From Lentisphaerae bacterium GWF2_50_93 (GTDB lineage Bacteria > Verrucomicrobiota > Lentisphaeria > Victivallales > GWF2-50-93), in contig MHBI01000092.1 of the NCBI GenBank assembly GCA_001804815.1, positions 177,090 through 241,089 of the forward strand: 64,000 bases of DNA, given 5' to 3'. This document shows positions 25,819 through 34,628 of the stretch, piece by piece. The position numbers were made by a program, and so were the translations under genes. Position 1 is the stretch's first letter; every line of letters starts with the position of its first letter. The notes under the pieces are model-generated. The model was not told the origin of the DNA. It searched no databases and saw only the letters and a program-made list of their open reading frames with translations.

Positions 25819-28077
25819 TCAATATGCAACATACTTTGAAGGAACGTCCTTGCCGTTGACTTTCACGGAATAGTCCTTGCCCTTGCGTGTGATCTCGATA
25901 TTGTATTTCCTTCCCCTGATCTCCCTCTGGATGCTGGCATTATTCCAACCTGAAGGAAGGCAGGGATCAACATGGAATCCGTCGAAGTCGGGCTTGAACC
26001 CGAGGAAATATTCGACCACCGCCCTGAACATCCATCCGGCCGTCCCTGTGATCCATCCGCTGATGGATTCGCCGGCGCGCCCGTTGTCAGGACCAAGATA
26101 CTGGTTCGTGAATGCATAAGGTTCCGCACCGGAAACGGAGGAGGGGTGCTTCGGACTGTCGGGCATCACCTTCAGAAAGCTCGCAAGCGCCTTGTCCGCG
26201 CGTTTCGCGTGCAGGTCGGAGACGATCTTGAACGATGTGCCATGGCAGTAGGGCGTGCCGTTCTCGTACATTCCCGGAAGCAGCATCGTGACGCGTCCCA
26301 CGTTCCTGTCCTTTTCCGTGAACGACGGAGTGAGAGTCAGCGAACCGTGTTCCGATTCCAGTATATTGTCGATGGCCTTCAGGCATTTCTCATAGCGTTC
26401 TCCCTTGGCGAGATTGGAGAGGACCGCCCAGGTCTGCGAGTTGAGGAATATTTTCCCTTCCTTGTTCTTGTGCGAGCCGACAGGATTTCCGAAGTCGCTG
26501 TATCCGGCGAGATACCAGTTGCCGTCCCAGCCGTGCTTCTGTATCGCATTCTCTATTTTCTCACGGCGTCTGATCATTTCTGCGAGAAGCTTCTTGTCAT
26601 CGCTCCTCTTCCTCTCAAGGAAATCAATGAATACGTTCAAGGCGTAGAAAAGTCCGATTGAAGTCCAGACGCTTTCGCCGATCCCGTCCTTTCCCATCCA
26701 GTTCAGAGAGTCGTTCCAGTCGCCGCAGTGCGCCTTGACAAGCCCGTGCTTGCCGGTGTCCTCGCTGAGATGCCTCAGGGAAAGAACGACATGATCAAAT
26801 ACTGTCGCGGACCCATTGTCGAAGAACTTTACATCTTCCTTCAGGATACCGTAGTCGCCGGTTTCCTTCAGATATGCGATGACTGTCAGGACTATCCATA
26901 CCGGACCATCGGAATAATGGTGCGCCTGGACAGGCATCCACCCGCGGATCCCGTGTCCGTCCGCGCACTGGTGCTCAAGAGTCTCGATGATCTTTTCGCG
27001 GGCCAGTTTCGGATTGAATACCGCCATGCCCCAGGCGTCCTGGAGGGTGTCGCGGAAACCGCGCGCCCCGTCGCGCCCGAACTCGGCGCATAGCTGCGTC
27101 TGCTGCTTCGACCAGATATTGGTCATCACGTTCATATGTTCGTTGGGCGTCTTTACAAGAACCTTGTTTATCATGCTGTTTTTTGACTGCAGAAGCTTTT
27201 CAAATGATTTTTTCCGGTATCCGGAAAAAATAACTTTCTTTATAACTCTTGATTTTTCAGCAAGGGAGCTGAAAAGACCGAGGATAACAGTAATGTTTTT
27301 TTCCTGTCCGCCAGCCAGCTTCGCTTCGATCGACATGCAGCCCGCCAGTTCCTCGCACCAGGCCTCCTCGCACGCCATCTTTCCCGTGACGACGGCCTCC
27401 GGTGCGCCGATATGCCCGTATGGCCCGAGGAAATGCCGTCTTCCACCGCACCAGCCCTTCACATTCCCATCCGTGGCCACGAACGCGTTGTAGCGGTCGT
27501 GGGGACGCTCATCCGAAGTGTTGAAGCTCAGTACGGCCTTGCTCTTCCTGTCATATTCTGATCTGAAATATGAATACTTGCTGCTGAAAGTCGGGTATCC
27601 GAGAAGATTCCATTCGACATATGGAATCAGGCTGAGATTGCGTTTTTTTCCAGTATTGTTCTTTATTGAGAACTCCCAGATCTCTACAGGTTCGTCGGGG
27701 GCGAGGAAGACTTTGCTGCTGATGGTGATGTCTGCATAGGTGATCTCGTATTTTGAATATCCGAGTCCGACGGTCGCCTGATACTTCGCTCCCCTGGCCT
27801 TTGTCGGGAACCAGCCGGTGTTCCAGATCCTGCCGCTGTCATTGTCGCGGACATAGAAATAACGCCGTCCGTCCTTGATGGCGTCCACACGTCCTCTTGG
27901 ATCATTGTAGAGCATGGTGCGGTCGTTGAAGATTCCCTCGCCGCTGCCGAACTGGTTCACGGCGGTGATGAGGTTGTCGTTCCAGAAGAAGTTGATCTGG
28001 GCGCGCGGAGGCTTCGCCGCGTCGGTGATCACATACTCGCGCCCGTCAGCCGAAAAATGCCCGAATGATTTGTCCAT
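25819..28077 (-). CDS. GH94-type glycoside phosphorylase
   Basis: A 752-residue enzyme matching GH94 (cellobiose/chitobiose phosphorylase type), which cleaves beta-linked disaccharides or short oligosaccharides with phosphate to give a sugar 1-phosphate. The N-terminal beta-sandwich opens MDKSFGHFSADGREYVITD. The catalytic (alpha/alpha)6 barrel includes RDGARGFRDTLQDAWGM, GWMPVQAHHYSDGPVW and HCGDWNDSLNWMG, where the Asp of GDWND is the expected general acid. PYCHGTSFKIVSDLHA and GWITGTAGWMFRAVVEYFLG follow. No signal peptide is present, so it acts in the cytoplasm on imported oligosaccharides. It is 23 bases downstream of the GH28 gene and probably in one operon under the divergent LacI regulator. 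Substrate specificity cannot be told by eye. Confidence 0.9.
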   Translation of the reverse strand: MDKSFGHFSADGREYVITDAAKPPRAQINFFWNDNLITAVNQFGSGEGIFNDRTMLYNDPRGRVDAIKDGRRYFYVRDNDSGRIWNTGWFPTKARGAKYQATVGLGYSKYEITYADITISSKVFLAPDEPVEIWEFSIKNNTGKKRNLSLIPYVEWNLLGYPTFSSKYSYFRSEYDRKSKAVLSFNTSDERPHDRYNAFVATDGNVKGWCGGRRHFLGPYGHIGAPEAVVTGKMACEEAWCEELAGCMSIEAKLAGGQEKNITVILGLFSSLAEKSRVIKKVIFSGYRKKSFEKLLQSKNSMINKVLVKTPNEHMNVMTNIWSKQQTQLCAEFGRDGARGFRDTLQDAWGMAVFNPKLAREKIIETLEHQCADGHGIRGWMPVQAHHYSDGPVWIVLTVIAYLKETGDYGILKEDVKFFDNGSATVFDHVVLSLRHLSEDTGKHGLVKAHCGDWNDSLNWMGKDGIGESVWTSIGLFYALNVFIDFLERKRSDDKKLLAEMIRRREKIENAIQKHGWDGNWYLAGYSDFGNPVGSHKNKEGKIFLNSQTWAVLSNLAKGERYEKCLKAIDNILESEHGSLTLTPSFTEKDRNVGRVTMLLPGMYENGTPYCHGTSFKIVSDLHAKRADKALASFLKVMPDSPKHPSSVSGAEPYAFTNQYLGPDNGRAGESISGWITGTAGWMFRAVVEYFLGFKPDFDGFHVDPCLPSGWNNASIQREIRGRKYNIEITRKGKDYSVKVNGKDVPSKYVAY

Positions 28078-28100
28078 TTTCCATATCCTTTTATATAAAT

Positions 28101-29570
28101 TTATCTTGAGAAATTTATATCTTTCACAAATTTTCCGATCCGGATTCCGGCATCCTCGGGCTTCAGCACTGTCCTGCCGTTCACCACGAGATTCTGGATC
28201 GTGAGCTTCTCCACCATGCGTTCATCATCGTAGCCGGAGATCTCCGATATCTTTTCCGGACCCGAATAACTTACATCCCTGACCAGCACATTTTCAATTC
28301 TTCTTCCTGGCTTTGGATTGTACGATTCGTTTTTGAAGACCCTGATGTTCAGGATCTGCCCGGCCCTGATCTCCTCGATGCGGATGTTTGAGAATGCGAC
28401 GTTCCTGACGATGTTGCCGTCGCCTGCATTTATAGCCAGCGCTCCATGGTACTGCCCGATGATCTCGTCGTGCAGGAGTATGTCGATGTTGTCGATCAGG
28501 ATGTTTTCGATGATGTCCCCGTCCTTCTCATGCAGGCCGTGGACGCCGATCAGGACAGGATGTGCGACATCTGCCCAGAGGACTGAATTTTTCACGGAGA
28601 TGTTCCGCGTGTCGCCGAAGTAGTTCCAGCGGTGCCCGTAGATGGCGATGCAGTCGTCGCTGGTGCGCAGGAAGACGTCGTCGACATCGAGATCCTTTGT
28701 TGACATGCAGTCTATCCCGTCGGCCCACACCGAGGAGCTGAACGACTTTATGTCCTTGATCTTAACTTTATCGCATTGTCCCAGGAATATGGTGTAATGG
28801 TTGGGATTCAGGAACATGACCCCTTCGATGGTGATGTTCTTTGCGAAAGTCGCACAGACCCCCTGGGAGTTGGGGCGCTTCTGGTCGCTTGGATTTTCAG
28901 ACATGTAATCGCCCATGTCTATGGTGCCCCTGCCGCAGATCCTGACATCCTCCACCTTGTCGCAGATTATCCCTTTTGTCTTCAGGATTGCGCCGTAGGG
29001 GAGATAGAGGGTCTGTCCGCTCTGGAGCTTTAAAAATCCGTCGCCTTCGATCCTGTGGATTCCCGGCTTGTATGATATTACCTTGCCGTCAGCCGGATCT
29101 GGAACGTTCTCCTCCATGGGATTCGCGAAGATGTGCAGGTTGTTCAGTGTGTCGCCGTTGAATTCGATTGACAGTTTTACAGGCCTGTCCAGCATGAAGG
29201 AAATTTCATTGTCGTTTATTTTAGAATATGGGATCTTGTGCCTGAGCGGGCGGATCCTGGCAGATTCGATTTTATCCTTGAATCCTACTGCGACCTCGGC
29301 TTTGCCGGAGAAGTCGAATGACGCGATCGATACGACTCCAGTCTGTCGGAGCCCGATGCGGGCGTTGCAGATGCTGGCCTCGCGCCATTCGCCGCCGGGC
29401 ACGCGTACCTTCACCGAGAAGTTTTTGACCCTGTCCGACATGAAGGGAGTGCTGGAATTTGAAATATTGTATTCATTTTTCATATAGCCCGGCCCTCTGC
29501 CCTCCTCAAGTTTTCCTGCTTCAATGGCGAAGACGCAGAAGATGAGAAGAACTGTTAGAAAAACTTTCAT
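28101..29570 (-). CDS. GH28-like polygalacturonase-fold hydrolase
   Basis: A 489-residue secreted enzyme with a right-handed parallel beta-helix. The signal peptide MKVFLTVLLIFCVFAIEAG starts at ATG 29570. The frame extends upstream to 29675, but that part is not signal-like. A beta-sandwich-like N-terminal region (about 30-165) precedes the helix. The catalytic stretch is DGIDCMSTKDLDVDDVFLRT then SDDCIAIYGHRW, giving the Asp, Asp-Asp and following His-type residues of GH28. The family hydrolyses pectic or related acidic and galactan chains, and dextranase-like variants exist. It is the first gene of the GH28-GH94 pair, facing the LacI gene, with operators between. Confidence 0.85.
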   Translation of the reverse strand: MKVFLTVLLIFCVFAIEAGKLEEGRGPGYMKNEYNISNSSTPFMSDRVKNFSVKVRVPGGEWREASICNARIGLRQTGVVSIASFDFSGKAEVAVGFKDKIESARIRPLRHKIPYSKINDNEISFMLDRPVKLSIEFNGDTLNNLHIFANPMEENVPDPADGKVISYKPGIHRIEGDGFLKLQSGQTLYLPYGAILKTKGIICDKVEDVRICGRGTIDMGDYMSENPSDQKRPNSQGVCATFAKNITIEGVMFLNPNHYTIFLGQCDKVKIKDIKSFSSSVWADGIDCMSTKDLDVDDVFLRTSDDCIAIYGHRWNYFGDTRNISVKNSVLWADVAHPVLIGVHGLHEKDGDIIENILIDNIDILLHDEIIGQYHGALAINAGDGNIVRNVAFSNIRIEEIRAGQILNIRVFKNESYNPKPGRRIENVLVRDVSYSGPEKISEISGYDDERMVEKLTIQNLVVNGRTVLKPEDAGIRIGKFVKDINFSR

Positions 29571-29648
29571 CTTCAAGTGTCTCCCGGCGGATATGCATAT
29601 TAGACAAGACATATAGATATCAATGGAAAGCATAAAATCAACATTGGA

Positions 29649-29661
29649 ATGTAAGTTACAT
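29649..29661. promoter_or_regulatory. Operator-like palindrome 1 (ATGTAA-G-TTACAT)
   Basis: A perfect 13-base inverted repeat with half-site TGTAA/TTACA, upstream of the GH28 gene and 76 bases from an equivalent site next to the LacI promoter. It is a candidate binding site of the LacI regulator encoded next door. Confidence 0.6.
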
Positions 29662-29693
29662 GATAAAAAGAACAAAAATATATTCTTCAGACG

Positions 29694-29722
29694 TTGACAA
29701 TAGGGCCTGTCTAGGATAAACT
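29694..29722 (+). promoter_or_regulatory. Predicted promoter of the LacI gene
   Basis: TTGACA (29694-29699), 17-base spacer, TAAACT (29717-29722). The palindrome at 29725-29737 would cover the transcription start, consistent with autorepression. Confidence 0.5.
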
Positions 29723-29724
29723 AG

Positions 29725-29737
29725 CTGTAACTTACAG
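29725..29737. promoter_or_regulatory. Operator-like palindrome 2 (CTGTAA-C-TTACAG)
   Basis: A perfect 13-base inverted repeat with the same TGTAA-N-TTACA core as 29649-29661, placed directly after the -10 box of the LacI promoter. Confidence 0.6.
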
Positions 29738-29756
29738 TAATAAAGCCGGATGGCAT

Positions 29757-30890
29757 ATGAAACCTAGCATATACGACATTGCGAAGATGGCGGGTGTTTC
29801 CACGGCCACCGTGTCCCGGGTCCTCAACAACACCGGGCAGATCAGCGCCGGTGCGAGGAGCGCCGTGCTGAAGGCGATGAGGGACGCCGACTATGTCCCC
29901 CGTGGAAGCGGCGGCGTGAAACCGAAGAGGGGATTTGGGGATTTATCCGGAAAGGACAGCAGGATAATCGAGCTCGTATTCTGTTTCAGCCATGGCGGCG
30001 AGCTGCTGCGCATAGACGACAGGAATATCGAGGTGGAGGAGGTCGACGAACTGCCGCCTGAGGAATTCGTTTCGAACGACAGCTCGTTCTACAGGCCGAT
30101 AAGCGAAGGGGCCATCGACGAGGCGAGACGTTTCGGATACAAGACGATCATGCACTGCATAAGGAAGGATTCGCTCAACGATCCGGCCTTCATGCAGTCC
30201 CTGTACGATGACAATATCTGCGGACTTCTTCTTGCCGGCGAGCAGCCCGACGGCCTTTCCGAGTTCCTCAGGAACTTCAAGCTCCCTGTCGTGCTTGTCG
30301 ACATGATGGCCGGAAACGGGGCTGTAGAGGTTACCTCCGACAATATGGAGGGTATTTCCCAGGCCTTCGAGCATCTTTATGCGCTTGGACACAGGAAGAC
30401 AGGGTTCATGCTGGGAGATGAAAGTCTTCCGGCCTACAGGGAGAGATATCTTTCGTTTGCCTATAAAATGGCCGAGAAAGGGCTTAAAACGAGGGAGGAC
30501 TGGATTTACCGTGGCTCGAACCACGTTGTGGATTCCGTCCAGTGGGGCCAGAAACTGTTCAGGAAAAAAGATATTCCGACCGCATTCCTCTGCACCAACG
30601 ACTACTGCGCGCTTGGCCTACTGCGCGCCGCAATGAACTCCGGCATAAAAGTACCGAAGGACCTGAGCATTGTTGGATTCGACGACATAGAGACCTCGAA
30701 CCTCGTCACTCCTCCTCTTACGACAGTGAATGTGCCGAAGACGGAAATAGGAAGATGTTCCGCACGGGAGTTGATTGTCTCCCTGAAGAACGGGAAAAGG
30801 CCTCTTGGATCCCCCCAGTGCCGCCTGCGCCTGAGCCCGACGCTTGTCAAACGGGAGTCAACCGCGGCGGTGAGGAAACAGGGAGCGTGA
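29757..30890 (+). CDS. LacI family transcriptional regulator
   Basis: A 377-residue LacI/GalR regulator. The N-terminal helix-turn-helix MKPSIYDIAKMAGVSTATVS and RVLNN hinge region (1-50) is canonical. The periplasmic-binding-protein-like effector domain follows, with FEHLYALGHRKTGFMLGD, FLCTNDYCALGLLRAAMNSG and LSIVGFDDIETSNLVTPPLT. It is divergent from GH28-GH94, with two matching palindromes between, so it probably represses that pair and itself until a sugar ligand binds. The pseudopilin gene begins 1 base after its stop codon. Confidence 0.93.
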   Translation: MKPSIYDIAKMAGVSTATVSRVLNNTGQISAGARSAVLKAMRDADYVPRGSGGVKPKRGFGDLSGKDSRIIELVFCFSHGGELLRIDDRNIEVEEVDELPPEEFVSNDSSFYRPISEGAIDEARRFGYKTIMHCIRKDSLNDPAFMQSLYDDNICGLLLAGEQPDGLSEFLRNFKLPVVLVDMMAGNGAVEVTSDNMEGISQAFEHLYALGHRKTGFMLGDESLPAYRERYLSFAYKMAEKGLKTREDWIYRGSNHVVDSVQWGQKLFRKKDIPTAFLCTNDYCALGLLRAAMNSGIKVPKDLSIVGFDDIETSNLVTPPLTTVNVPKTEIGRCSARELIVSLKNGKRPLGSPQCRLRLSPTLVKRESTAAVRKQGA

Positions 30891-30891
30891 C

Positions 30892-31758
30892 ATGGAAAAT
30901 CTAATAATCGGATGCTGGATACATGATTCCGGATACATGATTCCGAATGCTGGATTCCGGATTAAGAATTCCAATATTCGGAAACCTGCATCAGGTATCA
31001 GGCATCCTGGATCAGTATTTACATTGATTGAATTGCTCGTCGTAATTGCCATCATCTCGATCCTCGCCGCGCTTCTGCTTCCCGCCCTGAGCAGGGCGAA
31101 GCTGGTGTCGAGGAGCATCCTGTGCATGAACAATATGAAGCAGATCGGCGTCTGGGGGATTTCCTACGGGACCGACTACGACGGCTACCTGCCGTACAAC
31201 GGCCAGCAATGGCCATGCTCGTTTGAGGGCTATAACGACGGCACCTCCGGATGGAGCGATGTCTCAAAATGCAATTTGACAATATCCGGGAAGACCCAGG
31301 ATACTGTCATGCACTGCCCCCAGACAAGCGCCGCCATCGGAAACATCCTGACAGGTGGCAGGGGATGCCACTACAGCCTGAATGCCAGGCTCGGGGCCGT
31401 GCACAAGCCCAATGCCGTGACAACATGGCCATACCCGCACATGAACAAACTTACCGAAAAGAAATTCTGGTTCGCCGACGGGGCATTGCGGTACCGCCCC
31501 AACCCTCCGAAGGAAATAGCCATACAGTCGGCGATGATGTTCGACTACTGGGACAGCAACCCGCTCCAGGACGGCATGAAGATTCCATGGATGTGGTATA
31601 CCGGCTACTTCAAGGTGACGGGCGCCGGCACTGCGGTTCCATTCGTGCCGCATCCGAACGGAGCTAATTTCGTATTCGGAGACGGACATGCCGAGGCGGT
31701 GACATATCTCACGTGGTATCGCATGTCCACCGCCGAAAAGGACGCATTCTATAAGTAG
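30892..31758 (+). CDS. Pseudopilin-like protein with H-x9-DG motif
   Basis: A 288-residue type IV pilin-like protein of the abundant PVC-group type. The prepilin site sits unusually far in: a 42-residue leader is followed by FTLIELLVVIAIISILAALL (from residue 43), the methylated N-terminal helix, and CMNNMKQIGVWG. The C-terminal motif HPNGANFVFGDGHA has the H-x9-DG pattern. Such proteins are thought to be processed by a prepilin peptidase; their function is unknown. The leader is coded by repetitive DNA (GGATACATGATTCCG in tandem). It starts 1 base after the LacI gene and ends on a 44-base perfect palindrome. Confidence 0.85.
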   Translation: MENLIIGCWIHDSGYMIPNAGFRIKNSNIRKPASGIRHPGSVFTLIELLVVIAIISILAALLLPALSRAKLVSRSILCMNNMKQIGVWGISYGTDYDGYLPYNGQQWPCSFEGYNDGTSGWSDVSKCNLTISGKTQDTVMHCPQTSAAIGNILTGGRGCHYSLNARLGAVHKPNAVTTWPYPHMNKLTEKKFWFADGALRYRPNPPKEIAIQSAMMFDYWDSNPLQDGMKIPWMWYTGYFKVTGAGTAVPFVPHPNGANFVFGDGHAEAVTYLTWYRMSTAEKDAFYK

Positions 31759-31801
31759 TAAATATTCACTGGAGGATCCGGATCCTCCAGTGAATATTTA
31801 C
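31758..31801. repeat. Perfect 44-base palindrome
   Basis: The two 22-base halves are exact reverse complements with no spacer, meeting at GGATCC/GGATCC; the outer ends are GTAAATATTC and GAATATTTAC. It begins on the last base of the pseudopilin stop codon and precedes the SGNH hydrolase gene. It could act as a terminator or transcript-end hairpin, although no T-run follows. Confidence 0.8.
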
Positions 31802-31825
31802 AATTTAAAAAAATGGGAGATATGT

Positions 31826-32578
31826 ATGAGAAACTGTTTAAGGAAATGCCTGACTGGCGGAATTGTTCTTTCGGCCATGCTATATGCGGGGATCTCATTT
31901 GCGGCCGACGCGCAGAACGGACCGACGCCTTATCCGAAGGATGACAAGGACTGGCCGGGCAAGGGAGTGATCAGGAAGTTCGGTTGGATGGACGACAACC
32001 GCAAATGGTTCTGGACCCAGAGGGAGAAGGAACAGGGGGCGGTAGTTTTCGTAGGCGATTCGCTCACCGGGGGCTGGAAGGATATCGGCAAGGCGTTCCC
32101 GGGAATGAAAGTCGCAAACCGTGGCATAGGCGGGGATGTCAGCCGCGGAGTCCTTTTCCGTTTCCAGGAGGATGTGCTTGATCTCAGCCCCAGGGCCATT
32201 GTGATCACGGTCGGAACGAACGATCTGACGGCCGCCGGGAAGACGGACGACTATGCGTCGAACATTGCGGATATTCTTGCAATGGTTGAAAAGAAGAACC
32301 CGGATCTGCCGGTAGTCCTCTGCACGACTCCGCCGAGCGCCAATCCCAAGGCGCCGGTGAAATTATCCGAACGACAGGCGCTCAATGCCGGGATCGTGAA
32401 GGCCGCAGAAGGCAGGAAGAATGTGGCAATATGCGATCTTTATGCGGTGATGGCTAATGCCGACGGGACGCCGAAAGGGGAATATTTCGGCGAAGATAAA
32501 CTGCATATGGTGAAGGCGGGCTATGACAAATGGACCGAGACCATAAAACCAGTCTTTGAAAAACTGGGAATCAAATAG
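31826..32578 (+). CDS. Secreted SGNH/GDSL hydrolase
   Basis: A 250-residue esterase-type protein. A signal peptide ends near AGISFAADA (residue 25). The SGNH blocks are all visible: VVFVGDSLTGGW (block I, catalytic Ser), VANRGIGGDVSRG (block II, Gly), ITVGTNDL (block III, Asn) and DKLHMVKAGY (block V, Asp and His). The family removes acetyl or other acyl groups from sugars or lipids. With so many glycosidases around, a carbohydrate esterase role is likely but not shown. An in-frame ATG at 31790 lies within palindrome sequence. ATG 31826 has GGGAGA 5 bases upstream and starts the signal, so it is preferred. Confidence 0.88.
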   Translation: MRNCLRKCLTGGIVLSAMLYAGISFAADAQNGPTPYPKDDKDWPGKGVIRKFGWMDDNRKWFWTQREKEQGAVVFVGDSLTGGWKDIGKAFPGMKVANRGIGGDVSRGVLFRFQEDVLDLSPRAIVITVGTNDLTAAGKTDDYASNIADILAMVEKKNPDLPVVLCTTPPSANPKAPVKLSERQALNAGIVKAAEGRKNVAICDLYAVMANADGTPKGEYFGEDKLHMVKAGYDKWTETIKPVFEKLGIK

Positions 32579-32640
32579 GGAGATATTGGCATCCGGGATC
32601 CGGCTTTGAACATCTAATACAGGGACATGGGATTTCCTCT

Positions 32641-34596
32641 ATGGGAAGAATTATATCATTTGTTTTTGCGGCTGCGATGTCCGCAGTTTTATGCGGAAGC
32701 GCGACAGCGGGTGATATCACCCTTGCCGAGACCGGAATTGTCTGCGACATGGGTGAGTCTGGAAAATATACTGTCGACCTCCCACGCCTGGAGCGGAATT
32801 CGCCTGTCCAGCCGGGTGAAATAAAGGTCGAAGGAAATGTCCTGACCGCTTCATATCCCGCTCCTCTGGAAGGTGCAGGACTCAAGATGACGCTGCTCGA
32901 AAACGGCAGGGTGCAGCTGGTGTTCACCGGAGTTCCCGAGGACGTTAAACGATGCATCCTCGCGGGAATTCAGTTCCCCCTGGGGTTTGCAGAAGACGGA
33001 ACTACTTTCTCCTTTGATGACGAGGCCCAGAAGCCGTTTCCAAAGGAAGTCGTCAAGGAAATTATTTTCCAACACAAGGACAACGCTGGAAAATTCCGCC
33101 TGATCCGGGCGAACGGGGACACTCTTTCCATGGTGGCGAAGGCATGGTATGCGATGCAGGACTGCCGTCCATGGGACAAGGACTATTTCACTTTGACGAA
33201 CGTCATCACGCTTCCCTGCGACAGGCAGGAAGGCGCCACATACACGTCCACAGTCAGCTACTCTGTTGTAATATCAAGAGTAGGAAAGGCGTCGGAAAAT
33301 GTCCCGAAAATCCTGAAGGCCAAGTTTGATGTCAAGCCTTCAGGCGGGCTGACAGGGACCAAGTTCGGGCTCGATGCCTCAAGGAGCTATGCGTCCGACA
33401 GCGCCATCGTCAAATACCTGTGGGATCTTGACGGTGACGGCGAATATGAATCTGCTGGAACCGGAGATTCCAGCAGTTATGCTCCGGAAAAAGCCGGAAC
33501 ATACAGGATCGGACTCAAGATAGTTGATAGCAATAATGCCGAAGCCGTAGTTTCGCGGAACGTGATTGTAGGCGAATCCGTGACCGTGGGAGGAGGGACG
33601 CTTTCAACACCTGCCATCGGACCGGATCCGAAGCTGCCCAATGACGGCAGGGGCAGCTGGACTCTTGTTGCGAACTACACTTTTGGAACAGCAAGGGAAG
33701 GCACGCTTGACGATCCCACGATCACTGACCGCAGGCTGCTGGTGCAGTACATGCACTGCTATAATCCATTCGGTTCACCTGACTGCAGCGGACAATATTG
33801 GGCGAAGACCTGGATCCCTCCTGAAGCTGTGGAAATCGGGGACAACCCCTACAAGATGGACGTTTATTCTCCTGATGCTCCCAACCACGAGATCACCGGC
33901 AATGCCGTGCGCTGCTGGGTCAGGAGCCTGGACGGCGAGATGAAGCAGGGGCATTTCAGCTATGGGTATCTGCGTACGAAGTTCAAATGGGCCAATCCTG
34001 CGATAACGGGGCAGGACATCTATGCGGAGGTTAAATTCAGAATGGCTCCCAATCCGAACCATCCCGACGACATGCGCTTCTTCTGGCTGGCTTTCTGGAG
34101 CAACGACGTCCCATACACCGGGGAAATGGACTGGCTCGAAGGTTTCGGGTATGACAACGGCCCGGGAAACAACAACTTCAAGGCTGAAGGAAATGCCGTC
34201 TACCATTCCGACTGGGCGAAGGGAAGCGGAGCCAGGGGATATATCAGTTCCAAGACCTGGACAACCCATACTCCTCCCGGATCCGACCTGAAGAAATGGA
34301 CGATCTTCGGCGGGCTCCTGTGCAGCGACGGCTTCTGGTCCACATATGCGACCTGCGCTGCAAAACCGGGTGTGCAGTTCGTCCCTAACTATGGTACCTA
34401 CACGAAGAACACGTTCAAGGACAACTGGCAGTACTATCTCGATGGGACGCATGGCAACCAGAAGGTGAAGAACTGCATGCCTCCGGGAATCAGCAATGAA
34501 TCCAACATCGATGCGTCATGGTTCCCCTATGCGTACGACTGGGAATACCTCCGCATCTACATGAGGGACAAGAAGGAGAATGAAAAGAATCCATAG
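32641..34596 (+). CDS. Secreted PKD-GH16-type glycosidase with a shared N-terminal domain
   Basis: A 651-residue secreted protein. The signal peptide ends at CGSATAG (about 24). Residues 25-220 form a beta-rich N-terminal domain also seen in the two large GH-A enzymes at 34629 and 43166 (start ITLAETGIV; later FPKEVVKEIIFQH and DCRPWDKDYF). A PKD-like domain follows (about 222-308: YLWDLDGDGEYESAGTG, YRIGLKIVDSNNAEAVVSRN). The C-terminal half is a GH16-like jelly roll with the catalytic pattern E-M-D-W-L-E (Glu495, Asp497, Glu500). GH16 enzymes cut beta-1,3 or beta-1,4 glucans and galactans, including agar, carrageenan and porphyran. It is probably an operon with the next gene (32-base gap). 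Confidence 0.82.
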   Translation: MGRIISFVFAAAMSAVLCGSATAGDITLAETGIVCDMGESGKYTVDLPRLERNSPVQPGEIKVEGNVLTASYPAPLEGAGLKMTLLENGRVQLVFTGVPEDVKRCILAGIQFPLGFAEDGTTFSFDDEAQKPFPKEVVKEIIFQHKDNAGKFRLIRANGDTLSMVAKAWYAMQDCRPWDKDYFTLTNVITLPCDRQEGATYTSTVSYSVVISRVGKASENVPKILKAKFDVKPSGGLTGTKFGLDASRSYASDSAIVKYLWDLDGDGEYESAGTGDSSSYAPEKAGTYRIGLKIVDSNNAEAVVSRNVIVGESVTVGGGTLSTPAIGPDPKLPNDGRGSWTLVANYTFGTAREGTLDDPTITDRRLLVQYMHCYNPFGSPDCSGQYWAKTWIPPEAVEIGDNPYKMDVYSPDAPNHEITGNAVRCWVRSLDGEMKQGHFSYGYLRTKFKWANPAITGQDIYAEVKFRMAPNPNHPDDMRFFWLAFWSNDVPYTGEMDWLEGFGYDNGPGNNNFKAEGNAVYHSDWAKGSGARGYISSKTWTTHTPPGSDLKKWTIFGGLLCSDGFWSTYATCAAKPGVQFVPNYGTYTKNTFKDNWQYYLDGTHGNQKVKNCMPPGISNESNIDASWFPYAYDWEYLRIYMRDKKENEKNP

Positions 34597-34628
34597 ATTC
34601 AAAAATATAAATACGGGGAGATTTCAGC

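Noticed and set aside
31790..31825. Earlier start for the SGNH hydrolase
   Set aside because: It lies within the 44-base palindrome and would put 12 non-signal residues before a normal signal peptide with its own ribosome site.
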